Of a DNA stretch of 18,061 nt, positions 6,985 to 13,780 are shown piece after piece. The stretch is from UBA2336 sp037443645. GTDB taxonomy: Bacteria; Bacteroidota; Bacteroidia; Cytophagales; Cyclobacteriaceae. A program made the position numbers and the translations under genes. The notes beneath the pieces were generated by a model. It was given only the letters and a program-made list of their open reading frames with translations, was not told the origin of the DNA and did no database searches. The first letter of the stretch is position 1, and every line of letters begins with the position of its first letter. The stretch lies in the NCBI GenBank assembly GCA_037443645.1, contig JBBINY010000052.1:1-18061 (forward strand), written 5' to 3'.

Positions 6985-8430
6985 ATGAACCTATCCAATC
7001 GCATCGGATTTTTTCTAGGACCGTTGCTCTTTATTGCAATCTTACTCCTGTTTCCCAAAGACATTATCTCACCGAAAGCACCTGCTGTTCTGGCTCTTGC
7101 CGCCTGGATGCTTACCTGGTGGGTTACCGAGGCAGTTCCAATTCCCATAACAGCATTTCTGCCGTTGATCGGCTTCCCGCTACTTGGCGTAATGAAGATA
7201 GGAACAGCCACCGCTCCCTATGCCAATCCGATTATCTTCTTGTTTATGGGCGGATTTCTGATCGCCCTGGCCCTTGAAAAACACCGGCTGCATGAACGCA
7301 TTGCGTTAAATCTGATCCGGCTGACCGGAACCTCAGGCAACGGTATTATTCTGGGCTTTATGCTGGCTACTGCTTTTCTGAGCATGTGGATCAGCAACAC
7401 CGCAACGGCCATGATGATGTTGCCCATTGCTACTTCGGTAATCCGGCTAATCCTATCCGATACTCATTCCTTTCAGGAAATAGAAAAAAAAGGCGAACGC
7501 AACTTTGCGCTCGGCCTGATGCTCTCGGTAGGCTATGCCGCTTCGTTGGGGGGCATGGCAACGATTATCGGCACACCGCCCAACGTGGTTTTTGCCGGCA
7601 TCCTGAACGACATGTTCCAAATCAAAATCTCCTTTGCGGAGTGGTTTATTTTTGGTTTTCCGGTTGCTGCCATTCTTGTGCTTTCCAACTACCTGGTTGT
7701 AACAAAATGGTTGTTTCCCAACCGACTCAAAAAAATTAAAGGTTCCGATCAATTGCTTCAAACCCGCTTATCCGCACTTGGTGCCTTAAAGAAAAGTGAA
7801 AAACTGGTACTGGTTGTATTCTCCTTTACAGCATTCTTGTGGATGTTTCAGCAGGTTATCAATTCATTTCTTGATTGGGATTTTCTGAATGACACAACTA
7901 TCGCCATTAGTGGAGGGGTACTGATGTTTGTGGTGCCGGTTAATTTCAAAAAAGGTGAATTCATCCTGACCTGGAGCGATACGGAAAAGATGGCCTGGGG
8001 AATTTTGTTTCTTTTTGGCGGAGGTTTATGCCTGGCCGAAGCCCTGAGTGTTTCAGGAATTATTCAGGCCGTAGGAACATGGGTAGCCGGTCAGAGTGAA
8101 TACACCATTTGGTTAACACTCAGCCTGATTGTACTATCCGTTACGCTTTCAGAAGTAATGAGCAATGTTGCCCTGGTCAATGTTTTTGTGCCTGTGGTTT
8201 TTGGCATTGCTCAGGTTATGAATGTGAACCCGATACTGTTGGGGCTGCCGGTAACCTTAGGGGCAAGCATTGCCCTCATGTCGCCTATTACAACGCCCCC
8301 CAATGCCATTGTTTTTTCCAGCGGGTATATCCGCATCCAGGACATGGTGAAGGCAGGGGCTGTACTGAACGTAATCTCGGTCCTCATCATCTGGATCATC
8401 TCGATTACTTTATTGGAGTGGTATTGGTAG
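6985..8430 (+). CDS. SLC13/DASS-family anion (di-/tricarboxylate) transporter
   Basis: The 481-residue inner-membrane protein belongs to the divalent anion:Na+ symporter family, which imports C4-dicarboxylates, citrate or sulfate. Its two inverted halves are both visible. The first has MWISNTATAMMMLP (SNT at 137-139) and GTPPNVVF (196-203). The second has LSEVMSNVALVNVFVP (393-395 reads SNV) and TTPPNAIVF (436-444). There are about 11-12 hydrophobic segments and a charged cytoplasmic loop at about 157-174. The second SNT-type motif has Val where the canonical motif has Thr, in a position that lines the substrate/Na+ site. The substrate cannot be told from sequence. It is separated from the RRM gene by a terminator and converges on the DUF6249-type gene. 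Confidence 0.88.
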   Translation: MNLSNRIGFFLGPLLFIAILLLFPKDIISPKAPAVLALAAWMLTWWVTEAVPIPITAFLPLIGFPLLGVMKIGTATAPYANPIIFLFMGGFLIALALEKHRLHERIALNLIRLTGTSGNGIILGFMLATAFLSMWISNTATAMMMLPIATSVIRLILSDTHSFQEIEKKGERNFALGLMLSVGYAASLGGMATIIGTPPNVVFAGILNDMFQIKISFAEWFIFGFPVAAILVLSNYLVVTKWLFPNRLKKIKGSDQLLQTRLSALGALKKSEKLVLVVFSFTAFLWMFQQVINSFLDWDFLNDTTIAISGGVLMFVVPVNFKKGEFILTWSDTEKMAWGILFLFGGGLCLAEALSVSGIIQAVGTWVAGQSEYTIWLTLSLIVLSVTLSEVMSNVALVNVFVPVVFGIAQVMNVNPILLGLPVTLGASIALMSPITTPPNAIVFSSGYIRIQDMVKAGAVLNVISVLIIWIISITLLEWYW

Positions 8431-8443
8431 CCGGGGCTACCAA
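8424..8443. terminator. possible bidirectional hairpin between convergent genes
   Basis: A perfect 9-bp inverted repeat TTGGTAGCC / GGCTACCAA with a GG centre overlaps the stop codon of the DASS gene and lies 8 bp from the end of the convergent DUF6249-type gene. A T-tract is missing on both sides, so it is not a classical intrinsic terminator. Confidence 0.4.
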
Positions 8444-8451
8444 TCGCCAAC

Positions 8452-8817
8452 TCATCCATTTTCACGCTGCTCTTCTTTAATCTTTTTTTCTTCCACCATG
8501 TAGGCAGCACCCAGGCCCAGGCCGCCAAAAATGAACAGCATTGAAAAATAGGCTACTTCCTCCATATCAAATGACCGGTCGAGAAAGTATGCGATTAACA
8601 AACCCGTTCCTGCTCCTATTAAAAGCAGTGAAGCACGTAACGTGCCCGAACTGCTCCTTCTGGCCTTCCGGGTAAACAGCGAAGGATCAACTCCTTTCTC
8701 AATCATGGCCATCCGTTCGGCATTTTCAAAGCGCCTTAAGTAAACAATCATAATAAAAGCCCCAACGATGGCTACAATTGGGACCATGATTCCTAGAATC
8801 GGTGCAAATTCTACCAT
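8452..8817 (-). CDS. DUF6249-type membrane protein, probable ECF-sigma target
   Basis: The 121-residue inner-membrane protein has three predicted helices at about 6-27, 61-79 and 89-108. The central loop contains NAERMAMIEKGVDPSLF (32-48), the hallmark of the DUF6249 family that I associate with Bacteroidota, followed by a basic patch KARRSS. The C-terminus is charged (EEKKIKEEQREN). No catalytic residues are apparent. It diverges from the ECF sigma factor gene. On its own strand it has TGTAACCT-N15-CGTCATAG, the same promoter signature as the sigma operon, with a predicted leader of about 23 nt. I infer that it belongs to the sigma factor's regulon, perhaps as a sensor or effector in the envelope-stress response. 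The molecular role is unknown. Confidence 0.8.
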   Translation of the reverse strand: MVEFAPILGIMVPIVAIVGAFIMIVYLRRFENAERMAMIEKGVDPSLFTRKARRSSSGTLRASLLLIGAGTGLLIAYFLDRSFDMEEVAYFSMLFIFGGLGLGAAYMVEEKKIKEEQRENG

Positions 8818-8846
8818 AATTCAATTTTTTAAGTGAGAAATTTCAC

Positions 8847-8877
8847 CTATGACGCACCTCCGAACGGTGAGGTTACA
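8847..8877 (-). promoter_or_regulatory. ECF-type promoter facing the DUF6249-type gene
   Basis: Read on the minus strand: TGTAACCT (-35, 8870-8877), a 15-bp spacer, CGTCATAG (-10, 8847-8854). The AAC and CGTC cores are those of group-typical ECF sigma promoters. The arrangement is identical to the one facing the sigma gene, which is the strongest support. Confidence 0.75.
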
Positions 8878-8914
8878 CCCCTGATATTTCATTTCTCAGG
8901 GTATTCAGAAATAC

Positions 8915-8945
8915 TGTAACTTGGTTGTCATAGTTGGCGTCATAG
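8915..8945 (+). promoter_or_regulatory. ECF-type promoter facing the sigma/anti-sigma operon
   Basis: TGTAACTT (8915-8922), 15-bp spacer, CGTCATAG (8938-8945). Transcription would start around 8950-8953, at or just before the sigma factor ATG (8953), so the message may be leaderless or nearly so. The octamer GTCATAGT occurs twice, at 8927-8934 and 8939-8946, 12 bp apart. Confidence 0.78.
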
Positions 8946-8952
8946 TGCTGTA

Positions 8953-9510
8953 ATGACCACAGAACAGGAGTTCGCGATTATTGACCAGATTCTGACTGGA
9001 AATCAGCAGCTCTATGCAGAGCTTGTAAACCGCTATAAAAGCTATGCTTTTACGCTGGCGCTGAAAGTTTTGAATAACCGGCCTGAGGCGGAGGAGGCTG
9101 CGCAAGATTCATTTGTAAAGGCCTTTCAGAGCCTGAAAAACTTTAATCGCGACTCAAAGTTCTCAACCTGGCTTTACCGCATTGTGTTTAATACCGCAGT
9201 AAGCTATAAGAGAAAACGAAAGGGATCTTTTCAAGACATTGAAACTACAGTTATTGAATATAGCCAGGAGGCCGGAAGAGAGCTGGAGGCGAGCGATAAA
9301 AAAAAATTTATCGCTAAAGCAATGACTAGCCTGAATGAGGCTGACAAACTGGCCCTGACACTGTTTTATTTAAAGGAGCATTCATTGGAAGAAATCGCTG
9401 AAATTACAGGCATGCAGGCCAATACGGCCAAGGTGAGAATTCACCGGGCGCGGCAGCGGCTAGCCGATGAACTGAACAGACTTCTTAAAAAAGAAGCTTT
9501 AACTTTATAA
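8953..9510 (+). CDS. ECF-family RNA polymerase sigma factor
   Basis: The 185-residue protein has the minimal two-domain ECF layout. Sigma region 2 at about 22-90 includes AEEAAQDSFVKAFQSL (47-62) and the -10-contacting/melting segment SKFSTWLYRIVFNTAVSYKRK. Region 4 at about 120-174 contains LTLFYLKEHSLEEIAEITGM, a helix-turn-helix, and ANTAKVRIHRARQRLADEL. It directs RNA polymerase to TGTAAC/CGTC-type promoters, and one such promoter lies immediately upstream, so positive autoregulation is likely. The anti-sigma gene follows by 10 bp. The ATG at 8953 gives the usual ECF N-terminus (MTTEQEFAIIDQILTGNQQLY). The cue is unknown. Membrane partners on both sides point to an envelope signal. Confidence 0.93.
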   Translation: MTTEQEFAIIDQILTGNQQLYAELVNRYKSYAFTLALKVLNNRPEAEEAAQDSFVKAFQSLKNFNRDSKFSTWLYRIVFNTAVSYKRKRKGSFQDIETTVIEYSQEAGRELEASDKKKFIAKAMTSLNEADKLALTLFYLKEHSLEEIAEITGMQANTAKVRIHRARQRLADELNRLLKKEALTL

Positions 9511-9520
9511 CCCAAAGATT

Positions 9521-10045
9521 ATGGGAAAAGTATCATTTATACCTGACGAGCATTTGCTCGGTTATCTTGATGGAACACTCAGTGCTTCCGAAAAGGAACA
9601 GGTGGCACAGGCATTGATCTCTGAACCGAAGGTAAAAGACCGCCTGGAAGAGCTTAGCTATATTCACCATCAGTTGGCTATGGTTCAGGTTGAAGAGCCT
9701 TCACGGAATTTCACACAACGGGTTATGGAAAGACTGGATCAGTATCCGCTACGCACCGGTTTTTTGACCCAAAACGGAATACTGTTGTTAACCGGAGTCT
9801 TCATAGCCGTAGGCCTCGCTACTTTTTTATTGGTTCAGGGGGTTTTCGATACTACAACAACCATTGACCTGAATCAAATGGGGCTTCAAAAGAACTACAT
9901 TCATCAGGAACTGCCCTCCATACCCTTTAACGGGAAGGTGGTCGTGAACATCATCATTCTGGTAAATATTGCTTTGGCCTTTTTGGTGTTGGATAGAGCC
10001 GTGTTCAAACCATGGTTCGAACGAAGAAGGAATATGTTTACCTAA
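9521..10045 (+). CDS. membrane anti-sigma factor (no zinc motif)
   Basis: The 174-residue protein starts 10 bp after the sigma gene. Residues 1-60 form a charged helical domain (FIPDEHLLGYLDGTLSASEKEQVAQAL) resembling the anti-sigma domain that clamps ECF factors, in the pattern seen in many Bacteroidota anti-sigma proteins. The HxxxCxxC zinc site of the ZAS subclass is absent, and there is no Cys at all. Two membrane helices are predicted at about 84-107 and 138-160, leaving a short ~30-residue periplasmic loop (DTTTTIDLNQM...) and a basic cytoplasmic tail (FERRRNMFT). Release of the sigma factor would presumably follow a change in that loop or proteolysis, but no site is evident. Assignment rests on position, size and topology more than on a clear family hit. 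Confidence 0.72.
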   Translation: MGKVSFIPDEHLLGYLDGTLSASEKEQVAQALISEPKVKDRLEELSYIHHQLAMVQVEEPSRNFTQRVMERLDQYPLRTGFLTQNGILLLTGVFIAVGLATFLLVQGVFDTTTTIDLNQMGLQKNYIHQELPSIPFNGKVVVNIIILVNIALAFLVLDRAVFKPWFERRRNMFT

Positions 10046-10049
10046 CCTG

Positions 10050-10331
10050 CTATAACCCCTCCTTTTGAGGAGGGCAATCAACTTTCCACTCTTTTGCAAG
10101 CGCCAGTTTCCCTTCTTTAGCCTTTTTCATCAACACTTCCTTTGTCTCCTTGCATCCATGATCGATGTAACGGTAAGGAAGGCCATTAATCATAAAGTTA
10201 TAGTGACAGGTTTTTGTAGAATGTTGCTTGCGCATGCATACCAATTCCACATCATCTCCGGCCTGATGACTCATTCCGGTAGTGAGTAGTCCTGTCAGCA
10301 AAATCAGCAGGGTCAAAACTGTTACTTTCAT
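10050..10331 (-). CDS. small secreted Cys-containing protein, unknown function
   Basis: The 93-residue protein has a clear signal peptide (MKVTVLTLLILLTGLLTTGMSHQAG, cleavage around 20-24). The mature part, of about 70 residues, has four Cys (C32, C42, C60, C86), which could form two disulfides, and a YNFMINGLPYRYIDHGC segment. The rest is Lys-rich. I do not recognise the family. Its stop is 4 bp from the stop of the convergent anti-sigma gene, and its last codons lie in a small hairpin. A perfect TATATTTG box ends only 4 nt before the ATG, so if used it would give a leaderless message. The gene sits after the ahcY terminator and is thus probably expressed on its own. Confidence 0.7.
   Translation of the reverse strand: MKVTVLTLLILLTGLLTTGMSHQAGDDVELVCMRKQHSTKTCHYNFMINGLPYRYIDHGCKETKEVLMKKAKEGKLALAKEWKVDCPPQKEGL
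10057..10074. repeat. small hairpin CCCTCC-TTTTGA-GGAGGG at the end of the 93-aa gene
   Basis: A perfect 6-bp stem with a 6-nt loop overlaps the last codons of the minus-strand gene (PPQKEGL stop) and lies 11 bp past the anti-sigma stop. No T-tract follows. It may help end both converging transcripts, or it may be a fragment of a dispersed GC-rich repeat. Confidence 0.4.
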
Positions 10332-10335
10332 AACA

Positions 10336-10343
10336 CAAATATA
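10336..10343 (-). promoter_or_regulatory. -7 box immediately in front of the 93-aa secreted protein
   Basis: TATATTTG on the minus strand ends 4 nt before the ATG at 10331. The predicted start site falls on or next to the ATG, implying a leaderless mRNA. The match is perfect but the spacing differs from the other genes, hence moderate confidence. Confidence 0.35.
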
Positions 10344-10350
10344 GAGCCCC

Positions 10351-10384
10351 TCAAAAACAAAAACCCCGCCAACGGCAGGGTTTT
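10351..10384 (-). terminator. intrinsic terminator of ahcY
   Basis: On the minus strand AAAACCCTGCC and GGCGGGGTTTT form an 11-bp stem (one G-T/A mismatch region) with a 3-nt loop, followed by TGTTTTTG. It ends ahcY transcripts 25 bp after the stop and just upstream of the next promoter. Confidence 0.8.
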
Positions 10385-10408
10385 GCTATGCGTGTAATAA
10401 ACAGGGAT

Positions 10409-11710
10409 TTAATAGCGGTAATAATCGGGTTTGAAGGGTCCTTGCTTCCCAACACCGATGTACTTGGCCTGTTTATCATTCAATTCCTCAAGATCAACCC
10501 CGATTTTACTCAAGTGCAACCGGGCTACCTTCTCATCTAGGTGCTTAGGCAGCGTGTACACTTTATTCTCGTATTTATCGGAATTGGCCCACAATTCTAT
10601 CTGCGCAAGCGTTTGGTTGGTAAAGGAATTCGACATCACAAACGAAGGATGGCCTGTGGCACAACCCAGGTTAACCAATCGCCCTTCGGCAAGTAAGATC
10701 ACCTGGTTTCCGTTTTTCAGGGTAATGAGATCGACCTGCGGCTTTACGGTATCCCATTCACCGTTTTTTCGAAGCCAGGCCACATCAATTTCATTATCAA
10801 AATGCCCGATGTTGCACACAATGGTTTTGTCTTTCATTTTCGTGAAATGACGGTCCACTACAATATCGCAATTGCCGGTTGCAGTAACTACGATGTCTAC
10901 TTCACCAATCACATCTTCTAACTTCTTCACAGCAAATCCATCCATAGCTGCCTGAAGCGCACAAATGGGATCAATCTCGGTAACAATTACCCGTGCACCG
11001 GCACCGCGCAGCGAGGCAGCCGAGCCTTTACCCACATCGCCATAGCCCGCTACAACGGCTACCTTTCCGGCCATCATAATATCCGTTGCCCTGCGAATGG
11101 CATCCACCAACGATTCCTTGCAACCGTATTTGTTATCGAACTTGGATTTTGTAACGGAGTCGTTAATGTTAATTGCAGGCAAGGGAAGTTTTCCGTTTTT
11201 CTCACGTTCCATCAACCGGTGAACACCCGTTGTGGTTTCTTCCGAAATACCTTTAATGCCCTGCACCAGTTCCGGAAAACGATCCAATACCATGTTGGTC
11301 AGGTCGCCACCGTCATCCAGAATCATATTTAACGGCTTGCCATCGTTAAAGGCAAAAAGGGTCTGCTCAATACACCAGTCAAACTCCTGTTCGTTCATTC
11401 CTTTCCAGGCGTACACCGGCACACCCGCAGCGGCAATGGCGGCTGCAGCGTGATCCTGGGTAGAAAAAATGTTGCAGCTTGACCAGCTTACCTCTGCACC
11501 CAATTCAATTAGTGTTTCAATCAGTACAGCGGTTTGGATGGTCATGTGGAGGCAGCCTGCTATGCGGGCTCCCTTCAGTGGCTTTTTTGTTCCATATTCT
11601 TCCCGGATGGCCATAAGTCCGGGCATTTCAGCCTCTGCCAGTCTGATTTCTTTGCGGCCCCATTCGGCCAGTGCAATGTCTTTTACCTTGTATTTCAATG
11701 TTTCAACCAT
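10409..11710 (-). CDS. ahcY: adenosylhomocysteinase (SAH hydrolase)
   Basis: The 433-residue enzyme hydrolyses S-adenosylhomocysteine to adenosine and homocysteine, removing the inhibitor of methyltransferases in the activated methyl cycle. Substrate residues are visible: CLHMT with H55, DDGGD with D132, SEETTTG at 156-162, and SKFDNKYGC with K190, D192 and N193. The NAD-binding motif is AGYGDVGKG (221-229), and the chain ends in the canonical KPDYYRY that reaches the partner subunit's cofactor site. Length agrees with the family. It forms a monocistronic unit: a TATTTTTG box lies upstream and a strong terminator downstream. There is no SAH riboswitch-like leader, since only 31 nt separate the box from the ATG. 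Confidence 0.97.
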   Translation of the reverse strand: MVETLKYKVKDIALAEWGRKEIRLAEAEMPGLMAIREEYGTKKPLKGARIAGCLHMTIQTAVLIETLIELGAEVSWSSCNIFSTQDHAAAAIAAAGVPVYAWKGMNEQEFDWCIEQTLFAFNDGKPLNMILDDGGDLTNMVLDRFPELVQGIKGISEETTTGVHRLMEREKNGKLPLPAININDSVTKSKFDNKYGCKESLVDAIRRATDIMMAGKVAVVAGYGDVGKGSAASLRGAGARVIVTEIDPICALQAAMDGFAVKKLEDVIGEVDIVVTATGNCDIVVDRHFTKMKDKTIVCNIGHFDNEIDVAWLRKNGEWDTVKPQVDLITLKNGNQVILLAEGRLVNLGCATGHPSFVMSNSFTNQTLAQIELWANSDKYENKVYTLPKHLDEKVARLHLSKIGVDLEELNDKQAKYIGVGKQGPFKPDYYRY

Positions 11711-11741
11711 GTTTTTATAAGATTTTCATCAATCTGAACCA

Positions 11742-11749
11742 CAAAAATA
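11742..11749 (-). promoter_or_regulatory. -7 box of ahcY
   Basis: TATTTTTG on the minus strand ends 31 nt before the ATG at 11710, so the leader would be roughly 25 nt. No -33 box is obvious. Confidence 0.42.
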
Positions 11750-11785
11750 CCATAAAGGTTTTAAAAAACCCCATGGCAAAACGGC

Positions 11786-13741
11786 CTAAGCAACGAACCG
11801 CTTCATCCAGGCAATGGCGGCCTCCAATGATTGAAACGTTTGCAATTCAATCTCCAGTTTAGCTGAAATACTTTTCATGCGTTCATAGTAATCTTTGCGA
11901 ATGGGGTCAGTAAACCCAACTGTACCTACTCTTCTCAACCCGTTCTGATGAGCCACTTTCAGTACAGTATCAATAAACCACTGCTGATCGCTGGGAGTAA
12001 CAGTGCCCTGACTGCGCAGATCGGCAATCCAGCCCGGGGTATTGTATGTTTTAATCGTTTGAAGCAAAACCTCGAATACATTGCGGTATTCTGCACTGGT
12101 AATGTTTCGTTTCCAGATGATGACCGTGTTATTGATGTTGGCATCATAGTATAGTTGAGCCGCATCATTTTCAAAGAACACTTGCCTGCCAACGTCTGTT
12201 AAAACCGGGAAGCGAAGCCGGAATACCGTTCCTTTGTCAGGCTCACTTTCAACCTCAACTTTTCCTCCCATTATCTCCATTTGTGATTTCACAAGGTACA
12301 GCCCAAGGCCCTTACCCGGTATATGGTGATGGAACCGCTTATATAGTTTAAACACACTTTCACCGTATGTCTTCAGGTCCATTCCCAATCCATTATCCTT
12401 TATTTCAATAACTGTTTCTGTGGCTGAAGGAGAGTAACTTGTTGCATAAATCTGATGCGGCCGGTCAGGTGATTTGTATTTCATCGCGTTGCTGATGAGG
12501 TTATACAGTATGCTTTGAACCATCGGACGGATCGCAAATACATATGGAGATTGCTCAAAAGCTGCGGTAGCGGAACTATCGCTGGCCAGCAGGCCTGCCA
12601 GAGAGAGGGCACGATTCCATTCATCCTGAATAAAGATTCGCTCGCGCACCCGGTACAGGTCGTTCCGGATATCAATAATCTGCGACAAGTCTTTTAGGAT
12701 AGAATCCAGTTCTCCTGCTGAATCATGAATGTATCGTGTGAGTTCAGCCACCTCGTCCAGGTTCCGGGAGTGCCGCATCAGGCTGGTGAGCCCCAACAGC
12801 CTGGCAACGGGGCCCCTCAGGTTATGAGAAACTGTGAATGAAAACTGCCGGAGTTCATTGTTCGACTTGATCAGTTCTTCGTTGGTCTTCACCAGGTCAG
12901 CGCTCTTTTCAGTTACCAGACGCTCAAGCTCAGAGGTATAGGCCTGCAGTGTAGTCCGTTGCTCTGAAATCAGCCGGTTTGCTTGCTCCAGCATTTCATG
13001 ACTGGTTTTTAGTTCTTCCTGTTGTTGCTGCATCTCCTCATTTTGCGTTTCAATTTCACGCGAAAAAGTTTCCAGTTTCCTGTTGCCGCTCAACAATTCA
13101 GTGTTTGTGCGTTGAACTTCACTAAATGCTGCATGCAATTGAGTCACAGCACGCTGATCTCTCCATTTCAGGATGAATACAGCCAATAGCAGCCCTGCAA
13201 AAGCTATGAACACAATGTAATTGATGTAATAATATGAGGCTACGTCAAATCCGCGCTGGTAGTATCCTAAACCAAAGAAATTATGTATTGGATCAAAAAA
13301 AATAAGACAACTAAACGTGGATAAAATACTGATGCTGATCTTTACGCGCTCCCTGAGATCAAATACAATAGCCGGCAGCACGGTAGTTACCAGCAGAATA
13401 TACCGGCTATCAAAATAAACAATATACGATTGCTGTGGCTGAACTACCTTACCCAACAAGGTGATGACCAACGTCATCCAGATCGGAACCAAACAAAACA
13501 ACAGCCTTCCGGCATCGTCTAATCCAGTTCTATTCAATACAATCACAAGAAGAAACAGAAAGGCAATACTCAGTATAAACGGCAGCGTTGGACTATATCC
13601 AAAGATTAAATACAGTATTAGTGCTAAGATAAGAGTCAGTCCGGCAAACAAAACCGAAAGGATATTCGCAATGAAAATGAATTGCTTTTGTTCGTCTGTT
13701 GCTTTGGGGGGCGATTGAAAAAATGTAGCTAGTGACCGCAA
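11786..13741 (-). CDS. sensor histidine kinase with C-terminal SpoIIAA/STAS-like domain
   Basis: The 651-residue protein has six membrane helices (about 20-47, 52-70, 79-98, 113-129, 134-150, 170-192), a long Gln/Glu-rich coiled coil (about 196-300), a HisKA box SHNLRGPVARLLGL with H306, and an ATPase domain with ILYNLISNAMKYK (N-box, 411-423), DNGLGMD (449-455) and GKGLGLYLVK (476-485). About 125 further residues (525-651) follow the kinase: YYDANINNTVIIWKRNITSA, then WIADLRSQG, and an ending SLEAAIAWMKRF that resembles SpoIIAA-like STAS domains. No receiver domain and no neighbouring response regulator are present. There is no in-frame ATG before residue 90. The TTG at 13741 fits the start and lies 26 nt after a TATTTTTG box. 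The signal is unknown. Confidence 0.87.
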   Translation of the reverse strand: MRSLATFFQSPPKATDEQKQFIFIANILSVLFAGLTLILALILYLIFGYSPTLPFILSIAFLFLLVIVLNRTGLDDAGRLLFCLVPIWMTLVITLLGKVVQPQQSYIVYFDSRYILLVTTVLPAIVFDLRERVKISISILSTFSCLIFFDPIHNFFGLGYYQRGFDVASYYYINYIVFIAFAGLLLAVFILKWRDQRAVTQLHAAFSEVQRTNTELLSGNRKLETFSREIETQNEEMQQQQEELKTSHEMLEQANRLISEQRTTLQAYTSELERLVTEKSADLVKTNEELIKSNNELRQFSFTVSHNLRGPVARLLGLTSLMRHSRNLDEVAELTRYIHDSAGELDSILKDLSQIIDIRNDLYRVRERIFIQDEWNRALSLAGLLASDSSATAAFEQSPYVFAIRPMVQSILYNLISNAMKYKSPDRPHQIYATSYSPSATETVIEIKDNGLGMDLKTYGESVFKLYKRFHHHIPGKGLGLYLVKSQMEIMGGKVEVESEPDKGTVFRLRFPVLTDVGRQVFFENDAAQLYYDANINNTVIIWKRNITSAEYRNVFEVLLQTIKTYNTPGWIADLRSQGTVTPSDQQWFIDTVLKVAHQNGLRRVGTVGFTDPIRKDYYERMKSISAKLEIELQTFQSLEAAIAWMKRFVA

Positions 13742-13767
13742 AGAGGCTAATTTAATTTCGTAAGATG

Positions 13768-13775
13768 CAAAAATA
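13768..13775 (-). promoter_or_regulatory. -7 box supporting a TTG start for the histidine kinase
   Basis: TATTTTTG on the minus strand ends 26 nt before the TTG at 13741. It lies between the preceding gene's stop and the kinase, so the kinase can be transcribed independently. No -33 box is visible. Confidence 0.42.
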
Positions 13776-13780
13776 TTTCT

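Noticed and set aside
8831..8900. Inverted repeats GTGAGAAATTTCAC (imperfect) and CCTGA...TCAGG near the divergent promoters
   Set aside because: Short and imperfect, with no known operator similarity. They may be chance in an AT-rich stretch.
11711..11785. SAM/SAH riboswitch in front of ahcY
   Set aside because: The leader is about 25-30 nt and AT-rich with no conserved core. Too short for the known classes.
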